Positions 1 through 6,562 are shown, counted from the first letter of the stretch. The stretch: DNA of 8,267 nt from Rhodanobacter sp. (GCA_026193555.1 JAPHUU010000459.1:1-8267), one strand, 5' to 3'. Made by a program: numbers and translations. Notes: generated from the sequence alone by a model not told the origin.

Positions 1-759
1 AGGCGCGAACACAGCGCCGACCTGACCCTGCAGCCGTTTGAGGACGGTTTGTTGCTGGAAGTGCATGTGCTGGCGGAGCCGTTGACCGCCAGTTCGCCGC
101 TGTCCGCCACCCTGCGCGGGTTCGCGCACGAAGTGAAGAATCCTCTGGCGGGCCTGCGTGGCGCGGCGCAGTTGCTGCAACGACGGGTCGGCAACGAAGA
201 TCTGCAGGCGCTTGCCGGCCTGATTATCGACGAGGCCGATCGCCTCGGTGCGCTCGCCAACCGTCTGCTGCATCACGATGGGGTGGCCCAGGTCGGGCCG
301 GTGGGCATCCATCAGCTGCTGGAGCGGCTCACCGACTTGCTTCTGGCCGAACCGTCGCCACCGCAGCTGCGCCACGACTATGACCCCAGCGTGCCTGACC
401 TGCTCGGCGATCCGGATCGACTGCAGCAGGTGCTGCTCAATCTGGCCCGCAATGCGCAGGAAGCGGGCGCACGCACACTGACCCTGCGAACCCGAATCGA
501 GCATGGGTTGCGATTGGGCGAGCGAATGCTGCGTATGGCGCTGCGGGTGGACCTGATTGACGACGGCGCAGGCGTCCCGGAGTCGTTGCGCGAGACCTTG
601 TTCCAGCCGCTGGTGTCGGGCCGGGCGGATGGCACCGGCCTCGGCCTGGCGCTGTCGAGGGAGATCGCCCATGAGCATGGCGGCGAGCTTCGCTATGTCA
701 GCCGACCGGGTGAGACCGTGTTTTCCCTCTATCTGCCGCTGGAGCGTGGTCATGACTGA
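1..759 (+). CDS. ntrB: Nitrogen regulation sensor histidine kinase NtrB (GlnL), 5' end missing
   Basis: Cytoplasmic histidine kinase that senses nitrogen status, classically through PII protein, and controls phosphorylation of its partner NtrC. The frame is open from base 1; 252 residues are visible, against about 350 for the family, so the N-terminal PAS sensor region lies upstream. In visible numbering, the H box HEVKNPLAG carries the phospho-accepting His43, and the adjoining RGAAQLLQRR stretch is typical of NtrB. The ATP-binding domain follows with the N box around Asn151 (NLARNAQEA), the G1 box DDGAGVP at 187-193 and the G2 box GTGLGL at 211-216. All catalytic boxes look intact. The TTG at 49 is internal, not a start. 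The stop lies inside the start region of ntrC (8-base overlap), which indicates an operon. Identity as NtrB rather than another kinase rests on the H-box context and the NtrC neighbour. Confidence 0.93.
   Translation, partial: RREHSADLTLQPFEDGLLLEVHVLAEPLTASSPLSATLRGFAHEVKNPLAGLRGAAQLLQRRVGNEDLQALAGLIIDEADRLGALANRLLHHDGVAQVGPVGIHQLLERLTDLLLAEPSPPQLRHDYDPSVPDLLGDPDRLQQVLLNLARNAQEAGARTLTLRTRIEHGLRLGERMLRMALRVDLIDDGAGVPESLRETLFQPLVSGRADGTGLGLALSREIAHEHGGELRYVSRPGETVFSLYLPLERGHD
741..744 (+). promoter_or_regulatory. Ribosome binding site of ntrC
   Basis: GGAG ends 7 bases before the ATG at 752, inside the last codons of ntrB. It decides the ntrC start, because the open frame itself extends back to 557 through ntrB coding sequence. 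Confidence 0.65.
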
Positions 760-2131
760 TGAAATCTGGATCGTCGACGACGACCGGGGCGTGCGCTTCG
801 TGTTGTCCGAGGCCCTGCGCGACGCCGGGCTGGCGGTGCGGGAATTCGGCGATGTGGCCACTGTGCGCGACGCGCTGCGCGCTGCCCGACCATCGCTGCT
901 GCTCACCGATGTGCGGATGCCCGGTGAGGATGGCCTGACCTTGCTCAACGAGCTGAAGGCGCAGGGCATCGGCCCGGTGATCGTGATGAGTGCCTACACC
1001 GATGTGGCCACCACGGCCGCCGCGTATCGCGCCGATGCCGCGGATTACCTGGCCAAGCCATTCGATCTGGATCAGGCGGTGGCCTCGGTGCAGCGTGCAC
1101 TGGCCAGTGCAGCGCTGCCGGCGCTGCCGAAGGCCGAACCGATCGCGATCAACCCTGCATTGCTCGGCGAAAGTGCACCGATGCGCGAAGTGTTCCGGTT
1201 GATCGGCAGGGTCGCCGCCAGCGACCTCAATGTGCTGATCACTGGTGAAACCGGCACCGGCAAGGAGCTGGTGGCGCTCGCTTTGCACGAGGAAAGTGCG
1301 CGCCGGGGACATCCGTTCGTGGCCTTGAATACGGCGGCGATTCCCAGTGAACTGCTGGAGAGCGAATTGTTCGGCCATGAGGCCGGGGCCTTCACCGGAG
1401 CTACCCGTCGCGTGGCCGGCCGATTCGAGCAGGCCGAGGGCGGTACGCTGTTCCTCGACGAGATTGGCGACATGCCGCTGGCGCTGCAGACCCGTCTGTT
1501 GCGCGTACTGGCCGGCGGCGAGTTCTACCGGGTAGGTGGGCGCGAGCTGATCCGCGGCAACGTGCGCATCGTCGCGGCGACCCACCAGGACCTTGCCGCC
1601 CGTGTCGCGACGGGCCAGTTCCGCGCGGACCTGATGCATCGGCTAGACGTGGTGCGGATCGAGCTGCCGTCGCTGCGCGCGCGCCGCAGTGACATTCCGC
1701 TGCTGGCACAGCACTTCCTTGCTGCCACGGCGCAGCAACTGAAGCTGGCGCCGAAGCGCTTCTCGCGGGCGGCGTTGAAACTTATCGGGCAGCGCGACTT
1801 TCCCGGCAACGTGCGCGAGCTGGAGAACCTGTGCCGGCGGCTGATGGTGATCGCGCCGGGTGCCGAGATTCTTCCGTCCGACTTCGCCACTGCCGCGGGC
1901 AGCGGCAGTGGCGGCGAATGGACCGACGCCTTGCGCGAGTGGGCAGTCGCCGCGCTGGAACAGGGCGAAGCCGACATCCATGCGCGTGCCCGCGATGCGC
2001 TGGACCAGACCTTGCTGCAGGCAGCCCTGCAGGCCAGCGACGGCCATCGCCAGAACGCCGCACAGGCACTCGGTGTCGGCCGCAACACGCTCACCCGCAA
2101 GCTCGGGGCGTCGCGCACCCGCAAGCCCTGA
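752..2131 (+). CDS. ntrC: Nitrogen regulation response regulator NtrC (GlnG), sigma-54 activator
   Basis: Two-component response regulator that, once phosphorylated by NtrB, activates sigma-54 RNA polymerase at nitrogen-scavenging promoters. It has 459 residues, close to the usual 460-480. The receiver domain spans about 4-118, with the acidic pair Asp9/Asp10, phospho-acceptor Asp53 (TDVRMPG), Ser80 and Lys102. The AAA+ domain spans about 138-375, with Walker A GETGTGKE at 165-172, the sigma-54-contacting loop GAFTGA at 212-217, Walker B ending Asp236-Glu237, an arginine-finger region FRADLMHRL at 290-298, and the sensor II motif GNVRELEN. A Fis-type helix-turn-helix closes the protein (about 418-455, QALGVGRNTLTRKL). 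The start at 752 fits the receiver-domain N-terminus and a GGAG site; the longer open frame only reads through ntrB. All functional motifs are intact. The nearest alternative is another NtrC-family regulator, but the overlap with ntrB makes NtrC much more likely. Confidence 0.95.
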   Translation: MTDEIWIVDDDRGVRFVLSEALRDAGLAVREFGDVATVRDALRAARPSLLLTDVRMPGEDGLTLLNELKAQGIGPVIVMSAYTDVATTAAAYRADAADYLAKPFDLDQAVASVQRALASAALPALPKAEPIAINPALLGESAPMREVFRLIGRVAASDLNVLITGETGTGKELVALALHEESARRGHPFVALNTAAIPSELLESELFGHEAGAFTGATRRVAGRFEQAEGGTLFLDEIGDMPLALQTRLLRVLAGGEFYRVGGRELIRGNVRIVAATHQDLAARVATGQFRADLMHRLDVVRIELPSLRARRSDIPLLAQHFLAATAQQLKLAPKRFSRAALKLIGQRDFPGNVRELENLCRRLMVIAPGAEILPSDFATAAGSGSGGEWTDALREWAVAALEQGEADIHARARDALDQTLLQAALQASDGHRQNAAQALGVGRNTLTRKLGASRTRKP

Positions 2132-2178
2132 GACTCACCTGGGGCGAGGGTCGGGGGGAAGGCGTCCGCAGCCACTGG

Positions 2179-2379
2179 TCAGCGCATTGCCCCGCGACCA
2201 CCCGCCAGCCTCACTGGCCCACCGACCACCATCGTCTGGCCGTCCATTTCGACCAACTGCACGGCGCGGCCAACGTTGTCCGGATTTTCGACCTCGGTCT
2301 GGTAGCGCTGGAATGTGCCGACATGGAGGGTCCGGTCGGGCAAGGTCCAACCCACGCATGCGTCCGGCGCGGCATTCAT
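2179..2379 (-). CDS. Small hypothetical protein, 66 residues
   Basis: I do not recognise this protein. Its composition is balanced (Val, Gly, Asp, Gln, Glu, Thr, few Arg) and unlike the Arg/Ala/Pro-rich shadow frames elsewhere in the window. Most codons end in G or C (about four in five by hand count). No signal peptide, membrane segment or cysteine motif is visible; the middle part, VGRAVQLVEMDGQTMVVGGP, could form beta strands. The ATG at 2377-2379 is the only standard start. The frame stays open about 24 codons upstream of it to a TAG and still looks protein-like there (SEAEVDSLDA), so the gene may be a remnant or may use a non-standard start. No well-spaced ribosome site precedes the ATG; the nearest GAGG is 17 bases away. 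It converges on ntrC with a 47-base gap. It may be a real small protein, a decayed fragment or chance. Confidence 0.45.
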   Translation of the reverse strand: MNAAPDACVGWTLPDRTLHVGTFQRYQTEVENPDNVGRAVQLVEMDGQTMVVGGPVRLAGGRGAMR

Positions 2380-2420
2380 GGCGTCAAGGCTATCGACCTC
2401 GGCTTCACTGCCGCGCAGAG

Positions 2421-2425
2421 TAGGA
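2421..2425 (+). promoter_or_regulatory. Possible ribosome binding site of the 48-codon frame
   Basis: TAGGA ends 7 bases before the ATG at 2433, a good spacing. It is one of two reasons to consider that short frame at all, the other being its stop overlapping the next start. Confidence 0.35.
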
Positions 2426-2432
2426 TGCTGCC

Positions 2433-2579
2433 ATGACCCAGCGAAGCGAGCCTAGCGTGAACCGGGTTGCCGACGTGCCAGCGAGGTGCATGGCGAGCCG
2501 TCATCGATCGCGGCATGGCCTGGCACCGCAGTCACTTCGCTCGACCGCATTCAGGCCGGTCGGGAGGGCCGACGCTTGA
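2433..2579 (+). CDS. Possible 48-residue leader peptide upstream of the glycoside hydrolase gene
   Basis: Short frame starting MTQRSEPSV, preceded by TAGGA at good spacing. Its TGA stop (2577-2579) overlaps the proposed TTG start (2576-2578) of the glycoside hydrolase gene as TTGA, the arrangement seen in translationally coupled genes. Against it, the product is rich in Arg, Ser and His, has no recognisable domain, hydrophobic segment or signal peptide, and its third-position G/C (about 70 percent by hand count) is lower than in the surrounding genes. It could be a leader whose translation helps open the downstream start, or a chance frame. I favour neither strongly. Confidence 0.27.
   Translation: MTQRSEPSVNRVADVPARCMASRHRSRHGLAPQSLRSTAFRPVGRADA
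2562..2568 (+). promoter_or_regulatory. Ribosome binding site deciding the TTG start at 2576
   Basis: GGGAGGG is the strongest Shine-Dalgarno match in the window and ends 7 bases before TTG 2576. The ATG at 2600 has no such site near it, and the GTG at 2486 would add about 30 residues with no family resemblance. Confidence 0.6.
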
Positions 2580-3919
2580 CGTTGTCCGCAGCCGATGCGA
2601 TGTCCCCGTTGCTCTCACTGCCGGACGACGTGTTGCTCGATCGGCTTCAGCGCGGCGCGTTCGATTACTTCACGCACAACGCGAACACGGCCAACGGCCT
2701 GGTGCCGGATACCTCGCGCGAGAATTCGCCGGTCAGCATCGCGGTGGTGGGCTTCGCGCTGTCGGCCTACCCGGTGGCGGTGGAACGGGGCTGGATGTCG
2801 CGCGTCGACGCCGTGCAGCGCAGCCTCGCGGCGCTGCGTTTTTTTCGCGACAGTGACCAGAGCGGCACTCCGACGGCCACCGGCTTCAAGGGCTTCTATT
2901 TTCATTTCCTCGACATCCACAGCGGTGCCCGCGTATGGCAGTCCGAATTGTCGATGATCGATACCGCGCTGCTGATCGCCGGCGTGCTGACCGCCGCCCG
3001 GTATTTCGATGCGGCGACCGCCGACGAGGTCGAACTGCGCGAACTGGCGGACTTCCTTTACCGCCGTGTCGATTGGTGCTGGTCGCAGGGTGGCTGCGAG
3101 ACGATCCGGCAGGGATGGAAGCCCGAATGCGGTTTCCTGCACTACGGCTGGGAGGGCTACAGCGAGGCGACCCTGCTTTACGCGCTCGCGCTCGGTTCGC
3201 CGACCCATCCGATCACGGGTGACTGCTACCGCGGATGGACTGCCACCTACCAATGGGAAAACCTCTACGACCACGATCACCTTTATGCGGGACCGTTGTT
3301 CGTGCATCACTTCTCGCATGCCTGGATCGACTTTCGCGGTATCCGAGACAGCTTCATGCGCGAGAAGTGCTCGGACTATTTCGAGAACAGCCGGCGCGCG
3401 ACGCTGATTCAGCGCGAATATGCACTGCGCAACCCGCACGAATTCGCCGGCTATGGCGAGCTTGGCTGGGGGCTGTCGGCCTGTGACGGCCCCAGTGACG
3501 AGCAGGCCGGCTTGACCAACGAGTCCCGCCGCCTGTTCGGCTATGCCGCACGTGGCGTGCCGTATGGCCCGGACGATGGCACGCTGTCGCCATCCTCGGT
3601 ACTGGCGAGCCTGCCGTTCACTCCGGAGCTGGCCCTGCAGAGCATGCGCAGCATGTTGCAGCGTTATCCTGAAATGCTGGCTGACGATCGTCTCAGCAGC
3701 AGCCTCAACCCCTCGCTCAAGGATGCCGCTGGCCGCGCGTGGGTATCGGCCGGCCACTACGGGCTCGACCAGGGCATCGTGCTGATGATGATCGAGAACC
3801 ATCGCAACGGGCGGATCTGGCAGCTGATGCGCGGCTGCCGTTACCTCAGCGACGGTTTGCGTGGCGCGGGATTCGATGGCGGCTGGCTGCGGCAAGCAGC
3901 CCTTCAGGGGGTGCGCTGA
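2576..3919 (+). CDS. Glucoamylase-like glycoside hydrolase (PF10091/COG5368), possibly acting on beta-1,2-glucan
   Basis: Probable (alpha/alpha)6-barrel glycoside hydrolase, 447 residues from the TTG at 2576. The domain covers almost the whole protein: GAFDYF near 28-33, ELSMIDTALL at 124-133, GWEGYSEA at 191-198 with conserved Glu197 a candidate catalytic acid, SPTHP at 208-212, HFSHAWIDFRG at 245-255, ACDGP at 302-306 and GLDQGIVLMMIEN at 396-408. These fit the family Pfam calls 'putative glucoamylase'. Characterised relatives in GH144 cleave beta-1,2-glucans, and a similar domain occurs in cyclic beta-1,2-glucan synthases, so the glucoamylase name may mislead as to substrate. Many relatives are exported, but no signal peptide or lipobox follows any candidate start, so a cytoplasmic site is inferred. 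ATG 2600 and GTG 2486 are alternative starts; GGGAGGG favours TTG 2576. The stop shares one base with the start of the flavoprotein gene. Confidence 0.85.
   Translation: MTLSAADAMSPLLSLPDDVLLDRLQRGAFDYFTHNANTANGLVPDTSRENSPVSIAVVGFALSAYPVAVERGWMSRVDAVQRSLAALRFFRDSDQSGTPTATGFKGFYFHFLDIHSGARVWQSELSMIDTALLIAGVLTAARYFDAATADEVELRELADFLYRRVDWCWSQGGCETIRQGWKPECGFLHYGWEGYSEATLLYALALGSPTHPITGDCYRGWTATYQWENLYDHDHLYAGPLFVHHFSHAWIDFRGIRDSFMREKCSDYFENSRRATLIQREYALRNPHEFAGYGELGWGLSACDGPSDEQAGLTNESRRLFGYAARGVPYGPDDGTLSPSSVLASLPFTPELALQSMRSMLQRYPEMLADDRLSSSLNPSLKDAAGRAWVSAGHYGLDQGIVLMMIENHRNGRIWQLMRGCRYLSDGLRGAGFDGGWLRQAALQGVR
3906..3911 (+). promoter_or_regulatory. Ribosome binding site of the flavoprotein disulfide reductase gene
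   Basis: AGGGGG ends 7 bases before the ATG at 3919, within the last codons of the glycoside hydrolase gene. It fixes the start within a frame that is open from further upstream and supports coupled translation. Confidence 0.6.
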
Positions 3920-5439
3920 TGCCGCCGCTCGAGCTGCCGCCGACCACACCACAGGACGCTTCTGAAAGCGACCGCCTTGCCGAGGTGCACCCCATCGACA
4001 GGAGCAACCCGCACCCGGCCGACAGCTACCAGTTGCTGGTTGTCGGTGCCGGTCCGGCGGGTCTGGCCGCGGCGGAGGTGGCGGCCACGGCGGGCGCACG
4101 GGTGGCGCTGGTGGAACGCCATCTGCTCGGCGGCACCTGCCTCAACACCGGTTGCCTGCCGTCGAAGACGTTGATCCGCACCTCGCGACTGTATGCCGAC
4201 ATGCGCGACGCCCGTCGTTACGGCGCGCACCCGCCGGGAGACCTGCAGGTCGACTTCGCTGCCGCGATGGCGCGGGTGCGACGCATCCGCGGCCACCTCG
4301 GAGGCGAGGATTCGGTGCGACGCCTGAGCGCAATGGGTATCGACGTGTTCTTCGGCCGCGCGCGTTTCAGCGGAGCCGACACGCTCACCGTGAACGACAC
4401 CACGCTGCGCTTCGGCAAGGCCATCATCGCCACCGGCGCGCGCCCGCACGTGCCGGCCATTCCCGGCCTGCGCGAAGCCGGCTGCCTGACCAGCGCCAAC
4501 ATCTTCAACCTCACCGAACTGCCGCGGCGCCTGCTGGTGATCGGCGGCGGCCCGCTGGGCTGCGAACTGGCCCAGGCGTTCTGCCGTCTCGGTGCACGCA
4601 CCACCATCGTGCAGGACCTGCCGCTGTTCCTTCCGCGGGAAGAGCGCGACGCGGCACAGATCCTCTCCGACGCCTTTGCCCGCGATGGCATCGAGGTGCG
4701 GCTGAACACCCACGTGGTTGCCGTGCGGGTCGAGCACGGCGAGAAGCTGGTCGATCTGGTGAGCGCCGATTACCACAGCACGGTGGCGGTCGACACCATC
4801 CTCACCGGAGTCGGCCGGCTGGCCAATGTCGAAGGGCTGACGCTGGAGGCGGCCGGGGTCGACTATGCGACCGGCAGCGGCATCCGCGTCGACGAATACC
4901 TGTGCACCAGCAATCCACGCATCTACGCCGCCGGCGACGTCTGCGTCGAGTACCGGTACACCGACGTGGCCGTCGCCTCGGCGCGCATCGCGGTGCAGAA
5001 CGCGTTGTTCCGCGGGCGTCAACGTCTCGCCGATCGGGTCATTCCGTGGTGCACCTACACCGACCCGGAAATCGCCCATGTCGGCCTGTACGTGCGCGAG
5101 GCCAACCAGCAGGGCATCCCGATCAAGACCTTCACCGTTCCGATGCATGAGGTCGACCGCGCGGTGACCGACAGCGAGGACGCCGGCTTCGTGAAGATCC
5201 ATGTACGAGAAGGCACCGATCGGATCCTCGGCGCCACCATCGTGGCCCGCCACGCCGGGGACATGATCAACGAGATCACCCTGGCGCTGATGGCCGGCAT
5301 CGGCCTGCGCAAGCTGGCCCAGGTGATCCACGCCTATCCCACCCAGGCCGAGGCCATCCGCCAGGCGGCACACGCCTACCATCGCACGCGGCTGACCCCG
5401 CGGTTGCGTGCGCGGCTGCACCGCGGGCTGGACGACTGA
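3919..5439 (+). CDS. Class I flavoprotein disulfide reductase, mercuric-reductase-like but not MerA
   Basis: FAD- and NAD(P)H-dependent oxidoreductase of the dihydrolipoamide dehydrogenase/glutathione reductase/MerA family, 506 residues. The first 36 residues are a Pro-rich, charged extension without a fold signature. The FAD Rossmann motif VVGAGPAGLAAAE begins at 41; the redox disulfide is Cys74/Cys79 (GGTCLNTGCLPSK). The second nucleotide site IGGGPLGCE is at 208-216, with Gln232 at the position that usually separates NADH from NADPH users, so the cofactor is unclear. The FAD motif AAGDV is at 337-341. The interface domain carries the His471/Glu478 dyad (HAYPTQAE), so catalysis through a dimer is expected. 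It lacks an N-terminal metal-binding domain and a C-terminal Cys pair, both typical of MerA, ending instead in an Arg-rich LTPRLRARLHRGLDD tail. The substrate is unknown. One-base overlap with the upstream gene implies co-expression. Confidence 0.9.
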   Translation: MPPLELPPTTPQDASESDRLAEVHPIDRSNPHPADSYQLLVVGAGPAGLAAAEVAATAGARVALVERHLLGGTCLNTGCLPSKTLIRTSRLYADMRDARRYGAHPPGDLQVDFAAAMARVRRIRGHLGGEDSVRRLSAMGIDVFFGRARFSGADTLTVNDTTLRFGKAIIATGARPHVPAIPGLREAGCLTSANIFNLTELPRRLLVIGGGPLGCELAQAFCRLGARTTIVQDLPLFLPREERDAAQILSDAFARDGIEVRLNTHVVAVRVEHGEKLVDLVSADYHSTVAVDTILTGVGRLANVEGLTLEAAGVDYATGSGIRVDEYLCTSNPRIYAAGDVCVEYRYTDVAVASARIAVQNALFRGRQRLADRVIPWCTYTDPEIAHVGLYVREANQQGIPIKTFTVPMHEVDRAVTDSEDAGFVKIHVREGTDRILGATIVARHAGDMINEITLALMAGIGLRKLAQVIHAYPTQAEAIRQAAHAYHRTRLTPRLRARLHRGLDD

Positions 5440-5546
5440 GAACATCCCGGCGTCTGCGCAGCAACGCGCGCGTGCCGTCCGCATGCCTACAGTCGAACGC
5501 TGCGTTGTGACACCCTCTCTCCATGACAACCACCCAAGGACAACCC
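5440..5546 (+). other. Short spacer before gnd
   Basis: A 107-base gap between two co-directional genes. TACAGT at 5488-5493 matches four of six bases of a -10 box but has no partner -35 at proper distance. No terminator hairpin is visible, so read-through from the flavoprotein gene into gnd is possible. Confidence 0.4.
5536..5540 (+). promoter_or_regulatory. Ribosome binding site of gnd
   Basis: AAGGA ends 6 bases before the ATG at 5547. An in-frame ATG at 5523 would add eight residues (MTTTQGQP) ahead of the Rossmann strand and has only pyrimidine-rich sequence before it, so 5547 is preferred. Confidence 0.65.
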
Positions 5547-6452
5547 ATGAAACTCGGCATGATCGGTCTCGGCAAGATGGGCGCCAACATGGCCCAGCGC
5601 CTGCAGCAGGGAGGGCACGAGGTGACCGGCTTCGATCCCGACGCCGGTGCACGCCAGGCACTGGAGGCCAAGGGCGCCGCGTCGGCCGATTCGCTGCAGG
5701 CGCTGGTCGCGGCCCTGCCGGCGCCGCGCGTGCTGTGGATGATGGTGCCCTCCGGCAAGATCACCGACGACACCGTCGACGCGCTGCTGCCGCTGCTGGA
5801 CAGGGATGACACCGTGATCGACGGCGGCAACTCCAACTATAAGGACAGCCTGCGTCGCGCTGCGGTGTACGCGGAGAAGGGATTGGGCTACGTCGACTGC
5901 GGCACCAGCGGCGGGGTGTGGGGGCTGAAGGAGGGCTACAGCATGATGGTCGGCGGCGACGAGAAAACCGTCGAGGCGCTGCGGCCGATCTTCGAGACGC
6001 TGGCACCGGGCAAGGCGCAGGGTTGGGGCCGGGTCGGGCCGGTCGGTTCGGGTCACTTCACCAAGATGGTCCACAATGGCATCGAGTACGGCCTGATGCA
6101 GGCGTATGCCGAGGGCTTCTCGATCCTGCAGCACAAGCCGGAGTTCGCGCTCGACTTGCACCAGATCGGCGAGATCTGGCGCTACGGCAGCGTGGTGCGC
6201 TCGTGGCTGCTGGAGCTGACCACCGATGCACTGGGCAAGAACCCCACCATGCAGGGCATCGCGCCGTACGTGGTCGATTCCGGCGAAGGGCGCTGGACGG
6301 TGGACGCGGCGATCGAGCTCGGCGTGTCCGCGCCGGTGATCACGCTGGCCCTGATGGAGCGCTTCCGCTCGCGCGACAGTGACTCGTTCTCCGACAAGCT
6401 GCTGGCTTCGATGCGCAACGAATTCGGCGGGCACGCGATCAAGAGCGAATAG
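5547..6452 (+). CDS. gnd: Decarboxylating 6-phosphogluconate dehydrogenase, short form
   Basis: Cytoplasmic enzyme converting 6-phosphogluconate to ribulose 5-phosphate and CO2 while reducing NAD(P)+, in the oxidative pentose phosphate pathway. The 301-residue length matches the short bacterial form (about 300) rather than the roughly 470-residue E. coli type. The Rossmann motif GLGKMG is at 7-12 and Asp30 ends the second strand (GFDPD). Substrate motifs follow: DGGNSNYKDS from 92, CGTSGGVWGLKEG from 118 and GHFTKMVHNGIEYG from 169, with probable catalytic Lys173 and Asn177. The protein ends normally in the all-helical domain. Asp30 in place of the Asn-Arg of NADP-dependent enzymes suggests NAD+ preference, which is inference. 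It lies 107 bases after the flavoprotein gene on the same strand; no zwf or gluconate kinase gene is in view. The related 3-hydroxyisobutyrate dehydrogenases lack the combined SGGVWG and KMVHNGIEYG motifs. Confidence 0.95.
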   Translation: MKLGMIGLGKMGANMAQRLQQGGHEVTGFDPDAGARQALEAKGAASADSLQALVAALPAPRVLWMMVPSGKITDDTVDALLPLLDRDDTVIDGGNSNYKDSLRRAAVYAEKGLGYVDCGTSGGVWGLKEGYSMMVGGDEKTVEALRPIFETLAPGKAQGWGRVGPVGSGHFTKMVHNGIEYGLMQAYAEGFSILQHKPEFALDLHQIGEIWRYGSVVRSWLLELTTDALGKNPTMQGIAPYVVDSGEGRWTVDAAIELGVSAPVITLALMERFRSRDSDSFSDKLLASMRNEFGGHAIKSE

Positions 6453-6562
6453 GGCGACCTTGGACCTTCGATGCCTGCTCCCGCATGCGCCACGCGGACC
6501 CTGCCCACCCGGGTTGAACTCAGACCCATGCCCTCGGTGCGCCCGATGGGGTGGCGCCAGGA
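6453..6562. other. Convergent spacer between gnd and the monooxygenase-hydrolase gene
   Basis: A 110-base gap between convergent genes, where a bidirectional terminator would be expected. The best candidates are a five-base stem CCCAT/ATGGG (6525-6529 with 6546-6550, 16-base loop) and a five-base stem in GGGTTGAACTCAGACCC. Neither is stable enough, nor followed by a T run, to call as a terminator. Confidence 0.4.

Larger units (their letters stand above)
2132..2575. other. Spacer between ntrC and the glycoside hydrolase gene
   Basis: About 440 bases without a securely recognised gene. It holds a 66-residue minus-strand frame (2179-2379) that looks protein-like and a 48-codon plus-strand frame (2433-2579) of doubtful quality. 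A G-rich stretch, CTCACCTGGGGCGAGGGTCG (2134-2153, continuing to 2164), resembles one arm of the G/C-rich inverted intergenic repeats common in Xanthomonadales, but no opposite arm is present. I see no convincing sigma-70 or sigma-54 promoter and no hairpin followed by a T run, so how ntrC terminates and the next gene starts is not evident. Confidence 0.6.

Noticed and set aside
627..650. Another TGGCAC motif inside ntrB as a sigma-54 promoter for ntrC
   Set aside because: No TTGC element follows at the right spacing, and the motif is explained by the coding of the GTGLGL box.
49..759. TTG at 49 as the start of a short kinase gene
   Set aside because: The frame is open to the window edge and the family has a further sensor domain upstream, so the gene is cut by the window rather than short.
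698..1639. A 313-codon minus-strand frame opposite ntrC
   Set aside because: Antisense to conserved NtrC domains and His/Gln/Arg-rich without any motif.
1831..2436. A 201-codon plus-strand frame running from the end of ntrC through the spacer
   Set aside because: Its first half is an out-of-frame reading of ntrC, very rich in Arg and Cys, and no ribosome site or domain supports it.
2521..2540. TGGCAC as the -24 element of a sigma-54 promoter before the glycoside hydrolase gene, interesting because NtrC is nearby
   Set aside because: The GC of the -12 element is absent at the required distance (AC is found at 2534-2535).
2615..4099. A 494-codon open frame on the minus strand opposite the glycoside hydrolase gene
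   Set aside because: Same reason: shadow of a well-supported gene, with Arg/Ala/Gln-rich product and no domain.
3919..5439. Annotation as mercuric reductase (merA)
   Set aside because: The C-terminal cysteine pair and the N-terminal metal-binding domain are missing and no mer gene is nearby.
3904..5661. A 585-codon open frame on the minus strand opposite the flavoprotein gene
   Set aside because: It is antisense to a gene with clear motifs, has no recognisable domain and is rich in Arg, Gly, His and Val; long antisense frames are expected in GC-rich DNA.
6513..6550. Rho-independent terminator between the convergent genes
   Set aside because: Only five-base-pair stems can be drawn and no T run follows in either direction.
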